DNA of 64,000 bases from Brevibacillus fluminis (GCF_003710825.1 NZ_RHHQ01000003.1:62001-126000); one strand, 5' to 3'. Shown: positions 42,156 through 51,073, numbered from the stretch's first letter. The notes: generated by a model not told the origin, from the sequence alone. Translations and numbers: made by a program.

Positions 42156-43295
42156 ATGATTCATTTTGAACCGGATACGCTTCAAGCTGTTTACGCCGGG
42201 GAAAGCATCCAGCTTCTGCCCAAGGAGTTTGCCTTGCTCCGCTTCCTCTTTGAGCACCCGGGACGCATCTTTTCGCGCGAGGAGCTGCTCGACGCTGTCT
42301 GGCCGTTGGAGATGCCCGTCGACCGTACCGTCGACGATCACATCTACCGCGTCCGCAAAAAACTCACCGTCTGGTCGCACCTGATCAGCGTGGAGACGAT
42401 CCGTGGACAAGGCTACAAGCTGACGCGCCATGCCCCAAAGCAGAAGGAAAGCCCGCTTTTGCAGGACGAAGAGTTCGCTGCCGACGTAAAGCGGATGCTC
42501 GCCAAGTATCACGGACTCGGCATGGGCGCAGCCATGCAGCTGCTCTCCTCGAATCGGGACGTGCTGGGTTTGCCGGGTGATCCGTTTTATGATGCCTACC
42601 TTCATTTTGTCCGAGGCGATTTTTCGTGGCTGATTCATACGGACACCTTAACGTTTTGGCAGAAAGCGGCCTACGCCGTTTTTATCCACGCTGCCATACA
42701 GCCTGATCCGGAGACATCGCTTTCCTACGCGGAACGGCTGATCGCCAAAGGCGACAGTGTGGAGCAAAAATGGATGTACGATCTGCAGCTAAACATCGCC
42801 TTTCTCTATTTGCAGGCAGGCATGCTGGAGAAGGCGCGCCGTCATCTGGACGATATCCGGCAGATGATCATGGATCTGCAATCCGCCAGCTTCACCGCGA
42901 TCTTTTTATTGAAAGAAATGTACGTGCATCTGTTGGAAGGAAAGCCGGACGCGGCGGCAGGCAAACTTCAGGAATGCGAGGCGTTGCTTGAGCAGCACCC
43001 GATCCAGCGCGAGCGCGGTGCTTTTCTCGTGGGCAAGGCCTTCTTTTTGTACCAGCAGGGCGCTGTTCCGGCCGCCCGAAAATCGCTGGACGACGGCATC
43101 GAAACGACGCGTCAAACACAATTCATCCCTCATCTGATCAGCAATCTGCACCTCACGCTCATGTTACTTTCGCAGCATATAAAAGATGAGCCCTACCGCA
43201 AAAAATACCAGCGGCAATGGGACCAGCTGGCCGAGCAATACAAATTCGGGCAGCTTTTGGCCGAGACCGAACAGCTGCTGAACAGCCATCTCTGA
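42156..43295 (+). CDS. Winged-helix (OmpR-type) regulator with TPR-like domain
   Basis: Protein of 379 aa. Residues 19-92 form an OmpR/PhoB-type DNA-binding domain (LPKEFALLRFLFEHPGRIF ... VDDHIYRVRKKL ... IRGQGYKLTR), but no receiver domain precedes it. From about residue 115 the protein is helical and TPR/BTAD-like (YDLQLNIAFLYLQAGMLEKARRHLDDI). This resembles SARP-like or TPR-type regulators that sense a ligand or partner protein. It begins 18 bp after the sigma-54 activator, so it may be in one transcript with it. It is followed by an MFS transporter it may regulate. Confidence 0.8.
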   Translation: MIHFEPDTLQAVYAGESIQLLPKEFALLRFLFEHPGRIFSREELLDAVWPLEMPVDRTVDDHIYRVRKKLTVWSHLISVETIRGQGYKLTRHAPKQKESPLLQDEEFAADVKRMLAKYHGLGMGAAMQLLSSNRDVLGLPGDPFYDAYLHFVRGDFSWLIHTDTLTFWQKAAYAVFIHAAIQPDPETSLSYAERLIAKGDSVEQKWMYDLQLNIAFLYLQAGMLEKARRHLDDIRQMIMDLQSASFTAIFLLKEMYVHLLEGKPDAAAGKLQECEALLEQHPIQRERGAFLVGKAFFLYQQGAVPAARKSLDDGIETTRQTQFIPHLISNLHLTLMLLSQHIKDEPYRKKYQRQWDQLAEQYKFGQLLAETEQLLNSHL

Positions 43296-43357
43296 TATTC
43301 TTCTGACATTCCCCTGCTACGCTATGTCTACGGAACATACTGGCAGGGGGTTTTCAC

Positions 43358-44590
43358 ATGCTCTGGAAAAATCGGACATTCACGAAAATGTTTTTCTCAT
43401 ACGGACTTTCCGCTTTCGGCGACTATTTTGATTTCATGGCCGTTTCGATTTTACTTGGCTTCATCTGGAAAGTTGACGCGATGACGGTGGCGCTACTGCC
43501 GCTCGCTTTTGCGGTGCCGAGCATCCTGTGCAGCCAGCTGGCGGGAATCCTCGCTGACCGCTGGAACAAGCGCAATTTGATGCTTACTACCGACCTGATT
43601 CGCGCAGCGATCACGACAATGCTCATTTTCGCCCCCAACGCCTGGGTGCTGCTTGCGTTGATCACGTTGCGCTCCACCGCCCGCGTCTTCCATTATCCGG
43701 CACAGCAAGCGATGACGCGTCGAGTCGTCTCGACCGAGCAGCTTTTGCAGGCAACCTCCCTCAACGGTGCCATTTTTCAGCTGTCAAAAGTACTGGGCCC
43801 GCTTTTCGGCGCATCCGTGGCTACCGCCTTTTCCCCAGGAGCCTGCATGGCTGTCAATGCCGTGTGCTACGTCTTCTCCGCACTGCTGCTCTTCTTCGTG
43901 CCCGCACACCAGGGACGGATCGAACAAACAGAGGCGGATTCGGAAAAACTCAACCTCCGCACAGCATGGAAAGGGGGCTGGCTGATCCTGCTGAAAAGCC
44001 GAGTCCTGATGGTCAGCATCTTCTTTTGCCTGGTCGGCATGGGAGGCATACAGATGATTGACGCCCAAATCACGGTCCTGCTGCGCGATATCGCGCCTGA
44101 CCGCCCCGACCTGATCGGTTGGCTCGTCACTGCCATCGGAGCAGGGGGTCTCGCAAGCGTCACCTGGCTGCGTCGCTTCCGGCAGCTGTCTGCCTATGGC
44201 TGGCTGCTGGGAGGGGGCCTTGGGCTGATCGGGCTGATGTTTGCCGCATCCGGCCTTTTCCAGCACGATACACCGCTTGGTCTCATGCTGGCCGCCTGTT
44301 TTGTAGGTGGCGTCGGCACAGGCTTTACCTCCACAGGTCTAAACTACATTTTGCAAAAAGAGACGCCTGTCGATGCGATCGGGCGAATCAGCGGCATTTT
44401 GGATTCGATGAGCAGCATCGTCCTGATTGTCGCACCACTAGCAGGTGGCGCATTGATCGGCCTCTTGGGTGCATCGCATACGTTTTTGTATGTCGGCGCC
44501 TCGATTGGCGGCATCGGACTGATCGGCATCATGTTCCAAAGCCTACTGTGGAGGAAAGCTGCGCAGCATTCGTCCACAGCAGCAGCCTGA
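43358..44590 (+). CDS. MFS transporter
   Basis: Transporter of 410 aa with 12 predicted helices. It opens with FTKMFFSYGLSAFGDYFDFMAVS and has the loop-2 motif GILADRWNKRN and an MFS_3-type ending. It resembles the MFS_3 group of macrolide/enterobactin-type exporters. Substrate unknown. CAGGGGG lies before the ATG. It lies 62 bp after the winged-helix/TPR regulator and probably forms a unit with it. Confidence 0.87.
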   Translation: MLWKNRTFTKMFFSYGLSAFGDYFDFMAVSILLGFIWKVDAMTVALLPLAFAVPSILCSQLAGILADRWNKRNLMLTTDLIRAAITTMLIFAPNAWVLLALITLRSTARVFHYPAQQAMTRRVVSTEQLLQATSLNGAIFQLSKVLGPLFGASVATAFSPGACMAVNAVCYVFSALLLFFVPAHQGRIEQTEADSEKLNLRTAWKGGWLILLKSRVLMVSIFFCLVGMGGIQMIDAQITVLLRDIAPDRPDLIGWLVTAIGAGGLASVTWLRRFRQLSAYGWLLGGGLGLIGLMFAASGLFQHDTPLGLMLAACFVGGVGTGFTSTGLNYILQKETPVDAIGRISGILDSMSSIVLIVAPLAGGALIGLLGASHTFLYVGASIGGIGLIGIMFQSLLWRKAAQHSSTAAA

Positions 44591-44610
44591 TGCCTACGCA
44601 GAATGCCGAT

Positions 44611-44655
44611 AAAAAAAGCCCCGTTCCGCCAACTAGCCTGTGCGGATTACGGGGC
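44611..44655 (-). terminator. Terminator of the adaA operon, overlapping a stop codon
   Basis: AAAAAAAGCCCCGT pairs with ACGGGGC (44649-44655). The stem contains the stop codon of the radical SAM gene, so translation ends inside the hairpin. Confidence 0.75.
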
Positions 44656-45465
44656 AAAGCCGTCTTGATTCAAAAAAATCTGTTCTTCCAAAAACACCTT
44701 TTTCAGCCGCTCATACACGATCCGCCAGGCCGCTGAATCATACCACTCCTCCAAGCCCAATTCCGTATACAGCGCCTCAATCCCCAACCTGCGCGTGCGC
44801 TTTCCACCGCTGCCATCGCCCATGAAATAATCGTCCAGACAAATCCGGTTCACCAGGGGCCGCAGCAGATGCGCAAATGCCTCGCTGCTCGGCAGCACCG
44901 GGGCGATGGTCGCCTGCGCCGGGACACCGGATTCGGCCAACAGCTGCAGCGTCTTCAAGCGGGCGGCAATCGGCGGTGCATAAGGGGAGAAATGGCGGCG
45001 TATCTCATCCAGATCAGTCTCGACCGTCATGCTGACCCGCACGCGTTCCCCCAATCGCTGCAGCAGATCGATATCCCGTCGTACGAGCGGGCTGCGCGTC
45101 TGCACAAGCAAAAAATCCGGAGGGTCACAGACCATCGCCTCAAGTAAAGATCGGGTCACTTTTTCCTTATATTCAAGCGGCTGGTACGGGTCGGTGGCGG
45201 ACGACATGAAAATCGTCACCGGCCCCTTTGCTTTGGCCCGACGCAGCTCCTTGGCGAGCAGCATTGCCGCCCCCTGCTTGCTGTCCACCCAGGTCCCCCA
45301 CTCCTGCCCACGAAAGGTCGATACGGGCATTTGCCGCACGTAGCAGTAAGCGCAGCCGAACGAACAGCCGGTAAATGGGTTGAGCGAATGCGTGTAGCCG
45401 GACAAGTAGCCAGTCCCTTTGTTCAGCAACGTTTTCGGATGCGTGTGCGCGATCGAAATGTTCAT
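44647..45465 (-). CDS. SPL-family radical SAM protein
   Basis: Radical S-adenosylmethionine enzyme of 272 aa. The iron-sulfur cluster motif CSFGCAYC (Cys34, Cys38, Cys41; CX3CX2C) follows the typical SGYTHSLNPFTG segment of spore-photoproduct-lyase-like proteins. It is shorter than bona fide SplB (about 340 aa) and belongs to the Rv2578c/SPL-like group of unknown substrate. It lies 13 bp after the 2OG oxygenase gene and ends the adaA-ogt operon, suggesting a DNA-repair or base-modifying role. Its stop codon lies in the terminator stem. Confidence 0.86.
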   Translation of the reverse strand: MNISIAHTHPKTLLNKGTGYLSGYTHSLNPFTGCSFGCAYCYVRQMPVSTFRGQEWGTWVDSKQGAAMLLAKELRRAKAKGPVTIFMSSATDPYQPLEYKEKVTRSLLEAMVCDPPDFLLVQTRSPLVRRDIDLLQRLGERVRVSMTVETDLDEIRRHFSPYAPPIAARLKTLQLLAESGVPAQATIAPVLPSSEAFAHLLRPLVNRICLDDYFMGDGSGGKRTRRLGIEALYTELGLEEWYDSAAWRIVYERLKKVFLEEQIFLNQDGFAP

Positions 45466-45478
45466 GTGCCTGCCCCCT

Positions 45479-46192
45479 TTACGTCGCGTCGTGAAAAATG
45501 ATGCCGAGACTGTACCGCGTCCCGGACGTGATCGTGCTGACGCCGTGGCGGAGCGTGGTTTTGTAATAACCGCGCGATCCCGACACAGGCCGATGATTCG
45601 TCGGAAAAATCAGCCCCGCTCCTTGCTCAAGTGCGATTGCATGCCCTCTGCTCTGCGCCCGCGGCCGCTGCTCCACAAGCAGGAATTCTCCCCCGGTATA
45701 ATCGACGCCCTTCTGATTCAGGGCAAACACAACCTGAAACGGAAAAAACACCTCGCCGTACAAATCCTGATGCAAGCAGTTGTACCCGTCCGCCTCGTAT
45801 TTCAAAATCAACGGAGTCGGTCGCAGCTGTCCTGACTGATGACAGGTGTCCAGAAAGCTGTGCAGATCGGAAGGATACGCCGCAGCCAGGCCGAGCCGCT
45901 CGCGCCATCGGTTCGCCGTTTTCGCCAGCTCCGGGTACAGTCCGACCCGTAGCTGCTCCAGTGCATCCGGCAACGGTGCCGCGTAATACTTATATTGGCC
46001 GATCCCGAATCGGTAACGGGCCATATCGATCGTGCTGCGGAAACGGTCTCGCTGTCCATACGTGTCGACGAGCGCCTCGCACTCCTCGAGTGTCAAAAGA
46101 GGCGGGATGGACGCATACCCTTTCTCGTCAAGCTCCTGCTGCAGGTGCTCCCAGGGCAAGGCTGCGATCCGGTCCGCAAGCCGCTCAAGCAT
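45479..46192 (-). CDS. 2-oxoglutarate/Fe(II)-dependent oxygenase
   Basis: Oxygenase of 237 aa. Iron ligands His141 and Asp143 (LHQDLYGE), distal His216 (TLRHGVS) and the 2-oxoglutarate-binding Arg226 (TRYSLGIIFHDA) are all present. It resembles the prolyl-hydroxylase-like group often annotated as 2OG-Fe(II) oxygenase. Its place between ogt and the radical SAM gene, with 8-bp overlap to ogt, suggests an AlkB-like repair role, though it is not of AlkB sequence. Fourth-from-window-end evidence for function is context only. Confidence 0.85.
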   Translation of the reverse strand: MLERLADRIAALPWEHLQQELDEKGYASIPPLLTLEECEALVDTYGQRDRFRSTIDMARYRFGIGQYKYYAAPLPDALEQLRVGLYPELAKTANRWRERLGLAAAYPSDLHSFLDTCHQSGQLRPTPLILKYEADGYNCLHQDLYGEVFFPFQVVFALNQKGVDYTGGEFLLVEQRPRAQSRGHAIALEQGAGLIFPTNHRPVSGSRGYYKTTLRHGVSTITSGTRYSLGIIFHDAT

Positions 46193-46727
46193 AGGCTGCG
46201 CCCCCTTCTACACCCGCTTTTTCCAAAGCAAGCAGCTTCTTCTTCATGTCGAGTCCGCCGCGATAGCCAGTCAAAGAGCCGTCCTTTCCGATCACCCGGT
46301 GGCACGGGATCGAAATAAGGATCGGATTGGCCCCGATAGCAGCGCCGACCGCGCGAACTGCCGCCGGCTTCTCGATCTGCTGTGCGATCGCCGCATACGT
46401 CTTGGTTTCTCCGTACGGGATTTGAACCAGCGCTTGCCAAACAGCTGTTTGAAACGGTGTGCCGCGGAAATCAAAAGGAATCGAAAATTCTTTGCGCTCC
46501 CCAGCCATATACTCGCGCAATTCGTTTGCATATGGTTTCATCTCATCATCGTCTTTTTGCAGCTCTGCATGGGGATAGCGCGCTTTCGCCCACTCCGCTA
46601 GCTCATCGAACGTTTTGTCTTGTGAACCGACAAAGCAGAGCCCGTTTTGCGTTGCAGCGATGTGCAGCAACCATCCTTCATGTTCAAGCACCGTCCAATA
46701 CATCGTCTCATTGCGCTTTTGATTCAT
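46185..46727 (-). CDS. ogt: Methylated-DNA-cysteine S-methyltransferase
   Basis: Suicide DNA-repair protein of 180 aa that takes the methyl group from O6-methylguanine onto Cys142 in ISIPCHRVIG. The helix-turn-helix region (TYAAIAQQIEKPAAVRAVG) and the arginine finger are in place. The start at 46727 follows AGGGAAG and overlaps the end of adaA by 20 bp, so it is translated after adaA. Together they form the adaptive response to alkylation. Confidence 0.93.
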   Translation of the reverse strand: MNQKRNETMYWTVLEHEGWLLHIAATQNGLCFVGSQDKTFDELAEWAKARYPHAELQKDDDEMKPYANELREYMAGERKEFSIPFDFRGTPFQTAVWQALVQIPYGETKTYAAIAQQIEKPAAVRAVGAAIGANPILISIPCHRVIGKDGSLTGYRGGLDMKKKLLALEKAGVEGGAAYA

Positions 46728-47382
46728 CGTTCTTCCCTCCCGGCTCATCTAATTTCTTGCCATGTGACTGTCGATACTCCTTCGGCGTCTTTCCCGTCAG
46801 CTTTTTGAACAGCGTAATGAAGTATGGCGTATTTGCGATGCCGACGGCTCCTGCGATCGCAGTTACCGTTTTGTCCGTTTCCGCCAGATACTCCATCGCC
46901 TTGCCGATCCGCTTTTGCTGTACATAATCGACCAGCGTCATGCCTTTGACCCGTTTGAACGTCCGGTGCAGATGGTACGGGCTTCCGTGGCACACATCCG
47001 CCAGTGTCGATAGCGTCATATCCTCCCTGTAATGGGCGTCGATGTACTGGGTAATCTGCGACACCCATTCGTTGTCGGGCAAGCGCTGACCAGTCGGCTT
47101 GCATCGTTTGCAGGGGCGGTAATCTTCGGCCAACGCCTCCCTTGCCGCGTGGAAAATGCGGACATTTTCCTTTTTCGGGGGCCGCGATTTGCAGGAGGGC
47201 CGGCAAAAAATTTTCGTCGTCTTGACCGCGTAAAAAAATTGGTCGTTGTATGCCGCATCATTGTTCAAAATTGCCCGCCATCGCTCGTCTGTCAGCCGCT
47301 CATCGCTGGTGTCCCCCACAATCTCGGGCTGAAAGCTCTCCAGCTCATGCTCATGCGCAAAACCGTGTCCGTCATGATTCAT
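46708..47382 (-). CDS. adaA: Methylphosphotriester-sensing activator AdaA
   Basis: Bifunctional regulator of 224 aa. The Ada-type zinc domain has Cys60, Cys64, Cys91 and Cys94; Cys60 (FFYAVKTTKIFCRPSC) is the one that accepts a methyl group from DNA phosphotriesters. Two AraC-type helix-turn-helices follow (DMTLSTLADVCHGSPYHLHRTFKR and KTVTAIAGAVGIANTPYFITLF). When methylated it should switch on its own operon with ogt, the 2OG oxygenase and the radical SAM gene. GGAGGTGA lies before the ATG at 47382. Confidence 0.93.
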   Translation of the reverse strand: MNHDGHGFAHEHELESFQPEIVGDTSDERLTDERWRAILNNDAAYNDQFFYAVKTTKIFCRPSCKSRPPKKENVRIFHAAREALAEDYRPCKRCKPTGQRLPDNEWVSQITQYIDAHYREDMTLSTLADVCHGSPYHLHRTFKRVKGMTLVDYVQQKRIGKAMEYLAETDKTVTAIAGAVGIANTPYFITLFKKLTGKTPKEYRQSHGKKLDEPGGKNDESKAQ

Positions 47383-47599
47383 GTGGTTTTCACCTCCATC
47401 CACAGTATAACCCCGCGCTGTCATCTCTGTACGTTTTTGGGGATAGAAGAGCAAGATAACGAAATAGATTTGGACATTCCTGGCGAGAGGGTCGCCTAAG
47501 AAGGTCGCCCTTCAGGCGTTAATCGTGATAGACTGATTGTGATAGCTTACATGACGCAACGGCGCACAACGATATTCGCGCATAGACAAGGAGTACGAC

Positions 47600-48082
47600 A
47601 TGAAACAGAGCAAAACGAATGCGATGCGAATTCTCGACAAAGAAAAAATCGCCTATCAAATGCTGACCTATAATGCAGACGACGGAAAGATCGATGGCAT
47701 CTCGGTTGCCCAAAAAATCGGCAGAGAAGCAGGAGTCGTCTTCAAGACGCTCATATCTCAGGGCGCCAGCAAAGCCTATTACGTCTTCGTGATTCCTGTA
47801 GAAGCCGAGCTTGATTTGAAAAAAGCAGCTAAAACGGTAGGAGAGAAGAAAATCGAAATGATCCCAGTCGCCGACATTTTGAAGGTGTCCGGCTATATTC
47901 GCGGGGGCTGTTCACCGGTTGGGATGAAGAAGCTATTTCCGACGATCATTGACGAGGCGGCACAAGCGCAAGAGACCATTATCGTCAGCGGGGGTAGCAT
48001 CGGCGTGCAAATTGAGCTCGCGACTGCCGATTTGCTCAACGTGGTAAAAGCGCGCCTAGCCGATGTGCAAAAAGAAAATTGA
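47600..48082 (+). CDS. ybaK: Cys-tRNA(Pro) deacylase YbaK
   Basis: Aminoacyl-tRNA editing-type protein of 160 aa. The YbaK family features are present: LDKEKIAYQMLTYNADDGKIDGISVAQKIG, VVFKTLI, FVIPVEAELDLKKAAKTVGEKKIEMIP, and the GYIRGGCSPVGMKK loop. It removes cysteine wrongly attached to proline tRNA. ACAAGGAG precedes the ATG. Single gene with a terminator. Confidence 0.93.
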   Translation: MKQSKTNAMRILDKEKIAYQMLTYNADDGKIDGISVAQKIGREAGVVFKTLISQGASKAYYVFVIPVEAELDLKKAAKTVGEKKIEMIPVADILKVSGYIRGGCSPVGMKKLFPTIIDEAAQAQETIIVSGGSIGVQIELATADLLNVVKARLADVQKEN

Positions 48083-48100
48083 AAACCTGCGTAAACATCG

Positions 48101-48140
48101 AAAGCCAGTCTCCACATTTTTCAAAGGGGACTGGCTTTAT
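48101..48140 (+). terminator. Terminator of ybaK
   Basis: AAAGCCAGTC (48101-48110) pairs with GACTGGCTTT (48129-48138). Confidence 0.7.
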
Positions 48141-48165
48141 GGCTGGGTTGGGGAAAGTGCTTCGA

Positions 48166-48753
48166 TTAAGAATGCTGCAGCTTCAACATTTCCAGCTGGC
48201 GGTTCAAGATGTAGCGGCGCAGCACGTGCAGATTTTTCGAGGAGATGCTTGTCACTTTGCAACCATAGTGAAATCCGTTTTCTTCTCGGGTATAAATGTT
48301 CATGACAGCCAAGTCCACACGCGCATCCGGCAGCTGCACCGAGATGCGGTACTCTGTTTTCGATGCCAGTTTTTCAGAAGTATGGAGCGCCAATCCCCCT
48401 AGACTGACATTGGTGACTTTGACGATCAGCTTGTTTGTACTTCCATCCTCCTGCTTGCGCTCCAAAACGGCATCAAAATTTACATCGAAGCGGGGATAGC
48501 GGCGGCGCTGCTCGCGGAACTCGGTCGCAGTCGGCGAATAAAACAAGATGATACGCTTGTCGTCCTTCGCCAAAATCACCCCGTTAAAATTTTGTATTTC
48601 CGAATAATTATGGGTGATTAAACAGGAGACCGGGTCGCCAACCTGTGCGGTCAATGGCTCGCTGAAAACGACTTCCACCACGTCGCCTTCCTGATAGGTG
48701 ACTTGCCCCTCGTACATTTTTTTGCCCAGCTTTATTTGCACAATGGAATCCAT
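48166..48753 (-). CDS. PilZ domain (YpfA/YcgR-like) c-di-GMP-binding protein
   Basis: Protein of 195 aa. A YcgR-type N-terminal domain (1-80) is followed by a PilZ domain. The c-di-GMP motifs are EQRRRYPRFDV (81-91, RxxxR form) and NVSLGG (115-120, [DN]xSxxG). It probably slows flagellar rotation or links c-di-GMP to surface life. No diguanylate cyclase is near. Single gene. Confidence 0.9.
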   Translation of the reverse strand: MDSIVQIKLGKKMYEGQVTYQEGDVVEVVFSEPLTAQVGDPVSCLITHNYSEIQNFNGVILAKDDKRIILFYSPTATEFREQRRRYPRFDVNFDAVLERKQEDGSTNKLIVKVTNVSLGGLALHTSEKLASKTEYRISVQLPDARVDLAVMNIYTREENGFHYGCKVTSISSKNLHVLRRYILNRQLEMLKLQHS

Positions 48754-48877
48754 AATTCCCTTTTTCCCCCTAATGATTCTCCTCCTTTATGTATATATCA
48801 CCTTTTTCCATCAGCAAAACACCCATTTCTCGGGTATAATGGTGGCATGGACTTGTAATCGTAGGAGGTTTACACAC

Positions 48878-49051
48878 ATGAGTCGCTATCAAATCGTAAC
48901 ATTATGTTTGGCTATTCTCGTAGCCGCTTGCTATTGCGGCGTAGGCGTAGCCATTGCGGAAGGCAGCGCGTTTGGCATTATCGGCTGTCTTGTCCTTTCA
49001 GTCGTATTGATGGGCGCAGGCTTTTCTTACAAACGCAAACATTTGCGCTAG
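48878..49051 (+). CDS. ylaF: DUF5325 small membrane protein (YlaF-like)
   Basis: Small protein of 57 aa, MSRYQIVTLCLAILVAACYC followed by GVGVAIAEGSAFGIIGCLVLSVVLMGAGF and a basic tail. Two hydrophobic helices joined by AIAEGSAFGIIG match the Bacillales YlaF/DUF5325 family. TAGGAGG precedes the ATG. Function unknown. Confidence 0.82.
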   Translation: MSRYQIVTLCLAILVAACYCGVGVAIAEGSAFGIIGCLVLSVVLMGAGFSYKRKHLR

Positions 49052-49060
49052 TCGTTTCGC

Positions 49061-50122
49061 TCAACGCCGTACCAGAAAACTGTTGACGTAGAAGAGGAAA
49101 GAGGTTATGCTGCCCGCCTGCTTCAATAGCTGCTTGGCCGTGTTATAGATTTGCGGCTGATCGCGGGTAACTTTCCGGTCGACAAGGTAAAAGGCGATCA
49201 AGCCGTCCACAATCATGCTGTGGAACGCTGCGTTCGGCAGCGCTTTTGCGCTGGTTTTGGCCTGCTGGATAAAATGCGTAAGCCGCGCGGTCGCTTCATC
49301 AGTGCTTGCGTAATAACTGACAAAGTTCAGATCGCCGCCCGCTTTGTCTTCTTCCAGATCGATCAAGTAATCGAGCAAAATGTGGAGCCCGCATATCCAG
49401 GGGAAGTACGCCGCATCAAGTCGCTCGATGTCAGCTTGGTCGATTTTTTGCTGTGTGGCCATCACGAACAGGGAGAAAATGCCGATCGTCGATCCCGTCA
49501 CAGCGGAAAACTCCTGCCATAAAATATCGGGATACTCGGGCCGATGCTGTTCCCACCAGTGGAGCAGCGCGGCTTCTCTTTTTTCCGGGGCAATATGTTT
49601 ATGTACTTGCAAATCACTATAGAGCAAGGAGTATTTCAGCACGAGCGACTGAACCTGTGGATACGATGGCAAACGCTCCACCTGCTGCTGACAGGTTTTG
49701 ACCAGTCGCGCCAGGAAACCTCCGTCATCCTTTTCTTCGCGGTAGAGATAATAGTTTCGAATCTCCGCGCCCGGTGTCAGCGCATCCTGCATGGACAGAT
49801 GCAGCTGGCGGAAATCGACGGGATCGAGCGACGTGCTCCGATCACAGAGATTGTCCAGATAGTCGCTGATCGTCTGGTACGCGACGATTAAGGCGACGAG
49901 CACATCTACATGCGTCAGCGATTGCGCTGCATAGACCGCTCCACCTTGGCAATGGAACTTTTTCGTCTCCATGCTGGCTATTGCCTGTTTACGCAGCTCC
50001 GGATCAGGTATGGCTTTCGCCTCTTTATACCAAAAGGAAAACTCCTGTTCCAGGACCGGGTTTACATGACGATAGACGCGATAGAGCAACTGCCACGGGT
50101 TACGAATTCCTTTGCCCTTCAC
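49061..50122 (-). CDS. ytpB: Tetraprenyl-beta-curcumene synthase (YtpB, DUF2600)
   Basis: Large terpene synthase of 353 aa belonging to DUF2600. The segments YQTISDYLDNLCDRSTS and LHILLDYLIDLEEDKAGGDLNF carry the conserved DYLDNLCD and DYLIDLEED acidic motifs. YtpB converts tetraprenyl diphosphate to tetraprenyl-beta-curcumene, a precursor of sporulenes and baciterpenol made in spore-formers. No squalene-hopene-type cyclase gene is adjacent. Single gene, convergent with ylaF. Confidence 0.9.
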   Translation of the reverse strand: MKGKGIRNPWQLLYRVYRHVNPVLEQEFSFWYKEAKAIPDPELRKQAIASMETKKFHCQGGAVYAAQSLTHVDVLVALIVAYQTISDYLDNLCDRSTSLDPVDFRQLHLSMQDALTPGAEIRNYYLYREEKDDGGFLARLVKTCQQQVERLPSYPQVQSLVLKYSLLYSDLQVHKHIAPEKREAALLHWWEQHRPEYPDILWQEFSAVTGSTIGIFSLFVMATQQKIDQADIERLDAAYFPWICGLHILLDYLIDLEEDKAGGDLNFVSYYASTDEATARLTHFIQQAKTSAKALPNAAFHSMIVDGLIAFYLVDRKVTRDQPQIYNTAKQLLKQAGSITSFLFYVNSFLVRR

Positions 50123-50290
50123 TTGTATGCCTCCTAAAATTCGCTTCTTCCATCATATCACAATGCCCCCATCCATTTCATTCATGCACGTTTTTACGGG
50201 CGATGAAAAGTTTTTGAACGTTGCAGCGGTGAAAGGTAAATGGATTGGAAAATCCCGCTTGCCAAGAAAGACCTTCCTGATTAAAATAAA

Positions 50291-50318
50291 GGAAACTAAT
50301 TTAGTTTTTGTAGTTTCC
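50291..50318. promoter_or_regulatory. TetR operator, site 1 (upstream of the regulator)
   Basis: A 28-bp inverted repeat of form GGAAAC-N16-GTTTCC; the arms extend to GGAAACTA/TAGTTTCC. It lies 20 bp before the TetR gene start and has an exact partner in form and length before the agmatine deiminase gene. Confidence 0.7.
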
Positions 50319-50337
50319 ACTCACAAACGATGAAAGG

Positions 50338-50910
50338 ATGGTCGACATTAAGGATCGCATTATCAGAGCAGCTATTGAGGAAATGCAAGACAAGGGCGTC
50401 AAGTTTTCGGTGGACGAGTTGGCAAAACGACTCGGTATCAGTAAAAAGACGCTGTACCAGCACTTTCCCTCCAAGGTCGAAATCCTCGACACGATCATCG
50501 ATCGGATTTTCAATGAGATGAATGAAAAGGCGACGTCCATCATCAACGACGAACAGCTGCCCCTGCTGGAAAAAATCAAGCGCGTCATCACCGTTTTGCC
50601 AGACCATTACGATATCATCAACCGGAACAACTATGAGCAAATGAAGCGATATTATCCGGAGCAGTATGACAAAATGGCAGCCTATCTGGAAAACGACTGG
50701 GAATTGCTGCACGGCCTGATTGAAAGAGGAATGCAAGAAGGCGTACTCATCACCATGAACTTGTCACTGGTCATGAAAATCGTGATTGATGCAATGAACT
50801 CCACGCTGGACCAAAATTTTTACAAACAGAATAATATCACGATCGCCGAAGCGCTAGCGGGGATTGTCGACATCTTGCTATATGGGCTCATTCCAGAGAA
50901 TAAAAGGTAA
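50338..50910 (+). CDS. TetR-family transcriptional regulator
   Basis: One-component repressor of 190 aa. The HTH (FSVDELAKRLGISKKTLYQHF) lies at about 23-45 and the rest is the ligand-binding helical domain. It likely represses itself and the agmatine operon downstream, because the same operator form stands before both. The inducer may be agmatine or a polyamine; this is inferred. The ribosome site AAAGG almost touches the ATG at 50338. Confidence 0.87.
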   Translation: MVDIKDRIIRAAIEEMQDKGVKFSVDELAKRLGISKKTLYQHFPSKVEILDTIIDRIFNEMNEKATSIINDEQLPLLEKIKRVITVLPDHYDIINRNNYEQMKRYYPEQYDKMAAYLENDWELLHGLIERGMQEGVLITMNLSLVMKIVIDAMNSTLDQNFYKQNNITIAEALAGIVDILLYGLIPENKR

Positions 50911-50940
50911 TCAATCTTTTATTCTTCCTTTTTACCCTCT

Positions 50941-50968
50941 GGAAACTATAAATACAACATTTGTTTCC
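50941..50968. promoter_or_regulatory. TetR operator, site 2 (upstream of the agmatine operon)
   Basis: A second 28-bp GGAAAC-N16-GTTTCC site, the same length and arms as that upstream of the TetR gene but with a different spacer. It lies about 100 bp before the agmatine deiminase start, in promoter position. Confidence 0.7.
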
Positions 50969-51073
50969 TTCGTATCCTATTGTGCTTGAAGGGAGTGATG
51001 CGCTATGTAAACCGTTTGTTCAACACAGAGCCATTCGTTACAGAAACACTAGAAAACACAGGGGGTTTTTCAG

